Source: Poritiphilus flavus (lineage in GTDB: Bacteria; Bacteroidota; Bacteroidia; Flavobacteriales; Flavobacteriaceae). Taken from it: a stretch of 64,000 nucleotides of DNA. Under the pieces are notes generated by a model, which saw only the letters and a program-made list of their open reading frames with translations, ran no database searches and was not told the origin of the DNA. Position numbers and translations under genes: made by a program. The stretch covers positions 62,001 through 126,000 of the forward strand of contig NZ_WXYO01000005.1 of the NCBI RefSeq assembly GCF_009901585.1, written 5' to 3'. Positions 60,701 through 64,000 of the stretch are shown here, one piece after another (the first letter of the stretch is position 1; each line of letters starts with the position of its first letter).

Positions 60701-61452
60701 GGCGCAAAACTGGTAAGATCCTCATCCCGTGTACTCCTCAATTGAAACCAGGTCCTACCGTTATTAATAGACTTAAAAATACCGCTGCCGGTATAGAAGG
60801 CTCCTCCGGCTGAAGCGGAATTCCCCAGGAATTCTCCTGAGGCATAGTACCAGATTCTATTTCTTCCCGGACGGGGATCCTGTACTATGGCGGTTATGCT
60901 GGGAGATTGGAAGGGTAGTGTAACTTTTCTCCAACTCTGCCCGGCATTGGTAGATCTCCAAAGGCCTCCGGAGACCCCGCCGGCCAAAATGGTGTTCTCA
61001 TCCTTGCTATCCAGGGCAAGGGCTCGAGTTCTTCCACCAATATTTCCCGGACCTCTGTTCTTCCAATACGAAAACCGGCTCCGTTTCGCATAGTTTTCGC
61101 CTGCGCTTTTAGAAATCTCCTGTTGCAGGCTCCGAGCCTGAATATTCTCTGTAAATTTTAGTTCCAGCTGCTGAATGTCCTGGGGGATCTCCCCGGTAAA
61201 GGGATTTTGCAACTGGCGTTGTTCAAACAGCCACCGGTCCAGCGCCCGGTCTCCAAATGCCTTAGGTTTTACGCCGACAGGGCCAATTTCGCTGTCGTAG
61301 ATCTTGGCTTGTTTGTAAAGGGCATGCCCTTTTTGTGGGGTGTGATCATTTTTTAGTTTCGGTTGCTGTGCTAAGACAGGAACAACAGTTAAAAAAATGA
61401 GAACTAAGGTCGCACCGAGGCGCGACCTCGTTTGAAGTAATAGTGTTTTCAT
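57784..61452 (-). CDS. Secreted BNR/sortilin-like repeat protein with T9SS sorting domain
   Basis: A 1222-residue protein with a signal peptide (about 1-28, ending VLAQ). Many BNR/VPS10-like repeats (about 160-860) follow, seen as STNAGQSW, SINNGRTWF, SQNGGRDFEL, TEDGDTW and SEDAGGSW, which build a beta-propeller. A region of beta-sandwich domains comes next, with VTFAD-like WLSVFANLAFTP. The type IX C-terminal domain (about 1145-1222) has SVWPNPS, NLLGQMIYE and PAGIYFVKI. It is exported through Sec and T9SS. Binding or enzymatic target unknown; no sialidase catalytic set was identified. Confidence 0.92.
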   Translation of the reverse strand: MKTLLLQTRSRLGATLVLIFLTVVPVLAQQPKLKNDHTPQKGHALYKQAKIYDSEIGPVGVKPKAFGDRALDRWLFEQRQLQNPFTGEIPQDIQQLELKFTENIQARSLQQEISKSAGENYAKRSRFSYWKNRGPGNIGGRTRALALDSKDENTILAGGVSGGLWRSTNAGQSWRKVTLPFQSPSITAIVQDPRPGRNRIWYYASGEFLGNSASAGGAFYTGSGIFKSINNGRTWFQLRSTRDEDLTSFAPFDVINSLAIDPDNGDLYAATLEGIYRSQNGGRDFELVLPGAFASFTEVIATPGGKIYATVDFFSDADSGFFVTEDGDTWTEITPPDLFPTIGRTVMGVDPSDENRIFFFSENLSGFSEAFLWRYQADAATPEEQWVDLSANLPTTIGGPVGNLNLQGGYNMVVKVHPENPDLVFIGGTNLYRSVDGFTSLVGPEGWIGGYNIANDISIYPNQHPDQHNLVFLPSDPNKAIAATDGGVHRTEDISMPGPVDWISLNNNYITTQPYAISFDPEANSDDLLAGFQDNGTWFTNSVSLNDPWIEDFSGDGTFNAIADGGLTRYVSAQFGVIFRLNFDENGDFVSFTRVQPSGASGFAFVAPFVLDPINDNVMYLPAGDRIWRNNNLDEIPLFSNATTSVNWSEQTQTATLDGSQITSLDVSKFPVANRLYYGTATGGIYKVENANVDDQPAEDISSGKGLPAGFVNNIYVDPTDSDRVFAVFSNYGIPSIFMSEDAGGSWEDISGNLEQNSDGSGNGPSVRWFAMNGDNDGYFAGTSTGLYFTYRLRGNRTRWFREPIRIGNGVVTQVKTRKDGFVAAGVHGNGVYSANFFVRPRPEPTLSVAYLLSDITVPINVEPFEIDITDLFVSSKDKPIDIELTNSNPGLISAAIDGDKILISVTPETEGSAAIGLVATSGEEQVSEGFTINVIEPAIYQQVGPVASNTVSQFFTDFGAVVQSADDFIIPEGSSWRLRNVTAFGTASGGPELTSGTVVIYSDNGGVPGDVVYNSGPIEPISASTDSNLSLELPEEVNLGSGSYWLSVFANLAFTPNNTQWFWLTQSTVIGQENQIRDQADLFGLGLVDWTPQSLAFGGNPEDLVFQIFGRVETAAEEETETPMESSLAQEELRELATLEVSQASAVWPNPSISEFYFSLSGADKKVNARVYNLLGQMIYEKSDLDTSQPFSWDASNRPAGIYFVKITGPKTDRSFKLLKR

Positions 61453-61635
61453 ATAGCGTTTTTAAGTTAATTAGAACAGCAGAGAATATAGCAAAAAAAA
61501 CTGCATAACGTAGGCATTTTATTACAAAATCGATGAAATGCACACCCAGGTTTCACCTTTCAAATATTCCGGTTCGTCTTTTGCCTTTTTTCCAGAATTC
61601 GACTACCTTTTGGGGAAATTTTAAACACTAAAAGC

Positions 61636-62769
61636 ATGGGCCTATTTGATGAAATTAAAAAGAAACTTAGTCATGAATTTATAGACATTGTAGAATGGCT
61701 TGACAGTTCTGACGATACTATAGTCCACCGTTTTGAACGCTATCAGAACGAGATCAAGAACGGGGCAAAACTCATTGTAAGGGAAGGGCAAACCGCGGTG
61801 TTTGTAAACGAAGGTCAATTGGCGGATGTTTTTGAGCCCGGGACTTATACACTCAATACTAAGAACCTACCAATACTGGCTACCTTAAAAGGATGGAAAT
61901 ACGGCTTTAACAGCCCGTTCAAGGCTGAGGTTTACTTTGTGAACACTCGTTTGTTCACCGATGAGAAGTGGGGCACCAAGAACCCGGTTATGCTTAGCGA
62001 CGAAAGATTCGGGCTTACGGAGATCCGGGCCTTTGGTACTTACAGTTTCCGGATAAGTGATCCCGGGAAGTTTGTGGTAGACGTGGTGGGAACTGATGGC
62101 AATTTCACCAACTATGAGGTCAATGAGCACCTTAAAAGTCTGATCGTAACAAGATTTACGGATACCGTAGGAGAGGCCAATCTTCCCATAGAGCTATACG
62201 CCGCGAACACCAGTGAGTTATCTGAAACCTGCCAGGAGGTAATGCAACCGGAATTCGGAAGGGTAGGAATTGAATTGGAGCGCTTTTATATCGAGAATGT
62301 CTCTATGCCGGAGGAACTCAAAAAAGAGATCTTTGAATACAGCCGTCTGGACAAACTGGATATGACCAAGCTTTCTCAATTTAAAGCAGCCAAAGCCATG
62401 GAAGCGGCAGCCAAAAATGAAGGGGGTACGGCCGGAGCTGGTATGGGCATGGGCATGGGCTTTGTACTGGCCCAGCAAATGGGCAATATGATGAGCCAAC
62501 CAACAGCTCAGCAAGCGTTTCCGCCAGGGCAGACCGCGGCGGTTCCTCCACCTATGCCTACTCAAACCCTGTATCATTATGCCCTTAATGGGCAGCAAAT
62601 GGGTCCTGTAGGTTTTGACAAATTAAAAGAGCTTTTTGCCAGCCGGGTGATCAACCGCGATTCCCTGGTTTGGAAACAAGGTTTGGCCAATTGGACTGCC
62701 CTTAAGGATATAGAAGAGCTCAAAGCCTTTTTGGGAGGGAATACACCACCACCCTTACCCACGGAATAA
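61636..62769 (+). CDS. SPFH domain protein with C-terminal GYF_2 domain
   Basis: A 377-residue protein. The SPFH (virion core protein-like) domain spans about 20-240: KLIVREGQTAVFVNEGQLADVFEPG, then YTLNTKNLPIL. A Gly/Met-rich linker is near 265-285 (AGAGMGMGMGFVLAQQMG). The GYF_2 domain is about 312-370 (YHYALNGQQMGPVGFDKL, LVWKQGLANWTALKD). SPFH proteins form membrane-associated assemblies; GYF_2 binds peptides. The following gene is a zinc-ribbon protein, and the pair recurs in Bacteroidota. Function uncharacterised. Confidence 0.88.
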   Translation: MGLFDEIKKKLSHEFIDIVEWLDSSDDTIVHRFERYQNEIKNGAKLIVREGQTAVFVNEGQLADVFEPGTYTLNTKNLPILATLKGWKYGFNSPFKAEVYFVNTRLFTDEKWGTKNPVMLSDERFGLTEIRAFGTYSFRISDPGKFVVDVVGTDGNFTNYEVNEHLKSLIVTRFTDTVGEANLPIELYAANTSELSETCQEVMQPEFGRVGIELERFYIENVSMPEELKKEIFEYSRLDKLDMTKLSQFKAAKAMEAAAKNEGGTAGAGMGMGMGFVLAQQMGNMMSQPTAQQAFPPGQTAAVPPPMPTQTLYHYALNGQQMGPVGFDKLKELFASRVINRDSLVWKQGLANWTALKDIEELKAFLGGNTPPPLPTE

Positions 62770-62828
62770 TTGAACGGTATAAAGCGAATGCAAAATTCCT
62801 GAAAACCCTGTTTAGGATGGAATAGCCT

Positions 62829-63911
62829 ATGGACGAAATTAAACGATCGGAAGAGAAAAAGGCCTGCGCGAATTGCGGAGCTGAGCTTAAATACAAGCCG
62901 GGTTCGCATCAGATCAAATGCGAGTATTGTGGATACGAGGAGTTCATAGAGCCGGCCAAAAGTAGTTTCGAGGAGTTGGAATTACAGCATTACTTAAAGG
63001 CAGTTGGGGATAATGCTTATACGGAGACCATAGATATTTTGCATTGCAAGAACTGTGGGGCCAACCAACATGTGGAGGAGAATTTTAAATCCCTGCATTG
63101 CGTTTACTGCGGTGAGCCCCTGATCCGGGAAGATGTGGAAAAAGAAGGGTGGATAGTCCCCGGCGCACTCATCCCCTTCCAATTAGACTTCAAAAAAGCC
63201 CGTGGGATCTTTAAGAAGTGGGTAAACAGGCTTTGGTTCGCCCCGAACAAATTAAAGCGGGCGGCCCTTGACCCCGAGGCCTTGCACGGTTTATACGTAC
63301 CCCACTGGACCTTTGATGCGGACCTGCATGCCACCTATCAGGGCCAAAGAGGTGACTACTACTACGAGACCCAAAGGTACCGAACCAAAAACGGCATGCA
63401 GACCAGGCAGGTCAGGAAGACCAGGTGGCGGCCGGCTTCCGGGGCGGTAAATGGTTTTGTGGATGATATCCTCATCAATGCTTCAGAGAAGAGGGAAAGG
63501 GAAATACCGAATGCGGTCTCTGCCTGGAACGTCAAAGAGCTGGTACCTTTCAATTCCAAATACCTTTCCGGATTTGTAACTGAAAAGTATACCATTCCTT
63601 TGAAGGAAGGGCATCACAGGTCTTTCCAAAAAGCAAAATCCATTGCTTACACCTGGATTCGCAGAGATATTGGGGGAGATACTCAGCGTATACACCATGC
63701 GGACATTAAACTGTCTGAAGAGACCTTTAAGCATGTGCTACTACCGGTGTATATCAGCTCGTACACTTATAATAGAAAGAAATATCATTTCTACATAAAC
63801 GGACAGACCGGGGTTATTTACGGAACAAGGCCCTATTCGTTTTGGAAGATCTTCTTTTTGGTCCTCTTTATAATCATAGTAATAACCCTAATCGCGATCG
63901 TAGCAAAATGA
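62829..63911 (+). CDS. Zinc-ribbon membrane protein
   Basis: A 360-residue protein. Four CxxC pairs (CANC, CEYC, CKNC, CVYC) between about 14 and 97 build two zinc ribbons. A middle region (about 120-330) with WVNRLWFAPNKLKRAAL and YVPHWTFDADLHATYQGQRG follows. One C-terminal transmembrane helix (about 336-358) contains FFLVLFIIIVITLIAIV. It resembles bacterial proteins annotated as primosomal/TFIIB-type zinc finger, whose role is unknown. Starts 59 nt after the SPFH gene and overlaps the next gene by 4 nt (ATGA). Confidence 0.8.
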   Translation: MDEIKRSEEKKACANCGAELKYKPGSHQIKCEYCGYEEFIEPAKSSFEELELQHYLKAVGDNAYTETIDILHCKNCGANQHVEENFKSLHCVYCGEPLIREDVEKEGWIVPGALIPFQLDFKKARGIFKKWVNRLWFAPNKLKRAALDPEALHGLYVPHWTFDADLHATYQGQRGDYYYETQRYRTKNGMQTRQVRKTRWRPASGAVNGFVDDILINASEKREREIPNAVSAWNVKELVPFNSKYLSGFVTEKYTIPLKEGHHRSFQKAKSIAYTWIRRDIGGDTQRIHHADIKLSEETFKHVLLPVYISSYTYNRKKYHFYINGQTGVIYGTRPYSFWKIFFLVLFIIIVITLIAIVAK

Positions 63912-64000
63912 GAACATTAGCCATAGGAGATATCCATGGAGGTTTGAAGGCCTTGAAGCAAGTAATGACCAGGGCGGAGGTAAGCGCTGATGACCAGCTG
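63908..64000 (+). CDS. Metallophosphoesterase (partial, runs off the window)
   Basis: The first 31 codons begin MRTLAIGDIHGGLKAL. The GDIHGG motif is the first metal-binding element of PPP-type serine/threonine phosphatases (Asp and His). The ATG overlaps the previous stop, so it is translationally coupled to the zinc-ribbon gene. The rest lies outside the window. Confidence 0.8.
   Translation, partial: MRTLAIGDIHGGLKALKQVMTRAEVSADDQL

Overview
The window looks like a chromosomal segment of a marine-type member of the Flavobacteriaceae (phylum Bacteroidota). The basis is gene content: a type IX secretion C-terminal sorting domain, an IPExxxVDY-family protein, an OmpA protein with thrombospondin type 3 repeats, a complete Bat (aerotolerance) operon, and LytTR and AraC regulators. 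The promoters also fit, with the Bacteroidota form TTTG-N19-TAnnTTTG, and Shine-Dalgarno sequences are generally absent. Coding density is high and nearly everything is chromosomal housekeeping. There is no prophage, insertion sequence or CRISPR array.

Layout. 1-12.5 kb: rsmI with an overlapping uracil-DNA glycosylase-like gene, adenine deaminase, AhpD/OsmC redox genes, recJ, an LpxH-like phosphatase, a QueD-like pterin synthase, an acyltransferase, a LytTR regulator with a tiny Arg-tailed membrane protein, an enoyl-CoA hydratase and a MATE pump. 12.6-14.8 kb: a universal stress protein, then a composite locus in which a GIY-YIG nuclease gene lies between a broken 5' part of tRNA-Ala and the intact tRNA-Ala(GGC), then an SDR. 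14.8-23.4 kb: an AddB-like and AddA-like nuclease/helicase pair enclosing ompA and kbl. 23.5-24.9 kb: superoxide dismutase, then a non-coding stretch with three paralogous small transcription units on the minus strand. 24.9-29.1 kb: a long amidophosphoribosyltransferase-like protein, a PfkB kinase, RNase H and purN. 29.3-33.7 kb: acpP-fabF-rnc-IPExxxVDY-pyk. 33.8-38.1 kb: an AraC regulator, AhpD-like and cupredoxin genes, dinB, CYTH and a YCII-like lipoprotein. 38.4-43.8 kb: pheS, then SulP / beta-carbonic anhydrase / SulP, which looks like inorganic carbon handling. 43.9-53.3 kb: a small membrane protein and the eight-gene moxR-bat operon. 53.5-64 kb: oxidoreductases, an AlbA_2 protein, a fructokinase-like enzyme, a lipoprotein, a 1222-residue secreted T9SS protein, an SPFH-GYF protein, a zinc-ribbon membrane protein and the start of a phosphoesterase.

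Two places merit attention. (1) At 13.47-13.97 kb one Bacteroidota-type promoter leads into three imperfect 28-nt repeats made of a tRNA leader plus tRNA 5' end. A tRNA-Ala stub with a 32-nt hairpin inserted in its D-loop follows, then a GIY-YIG ORF whose stop codon lies inside the intact tRNA-Ala. (2) At 24.2-24.83 kb three copies of a unit share a -7 promoter box, exactly 5 nt, a conserved block of about 40 nt and a Rho-independent terminator. The terminator stems differ between copies but keep their pairing. These look like tandem small RNA genes, or very short mRNAs. Copy 2 can encode a 42-residue membrane peptide from an ATG conserved in all three copies.
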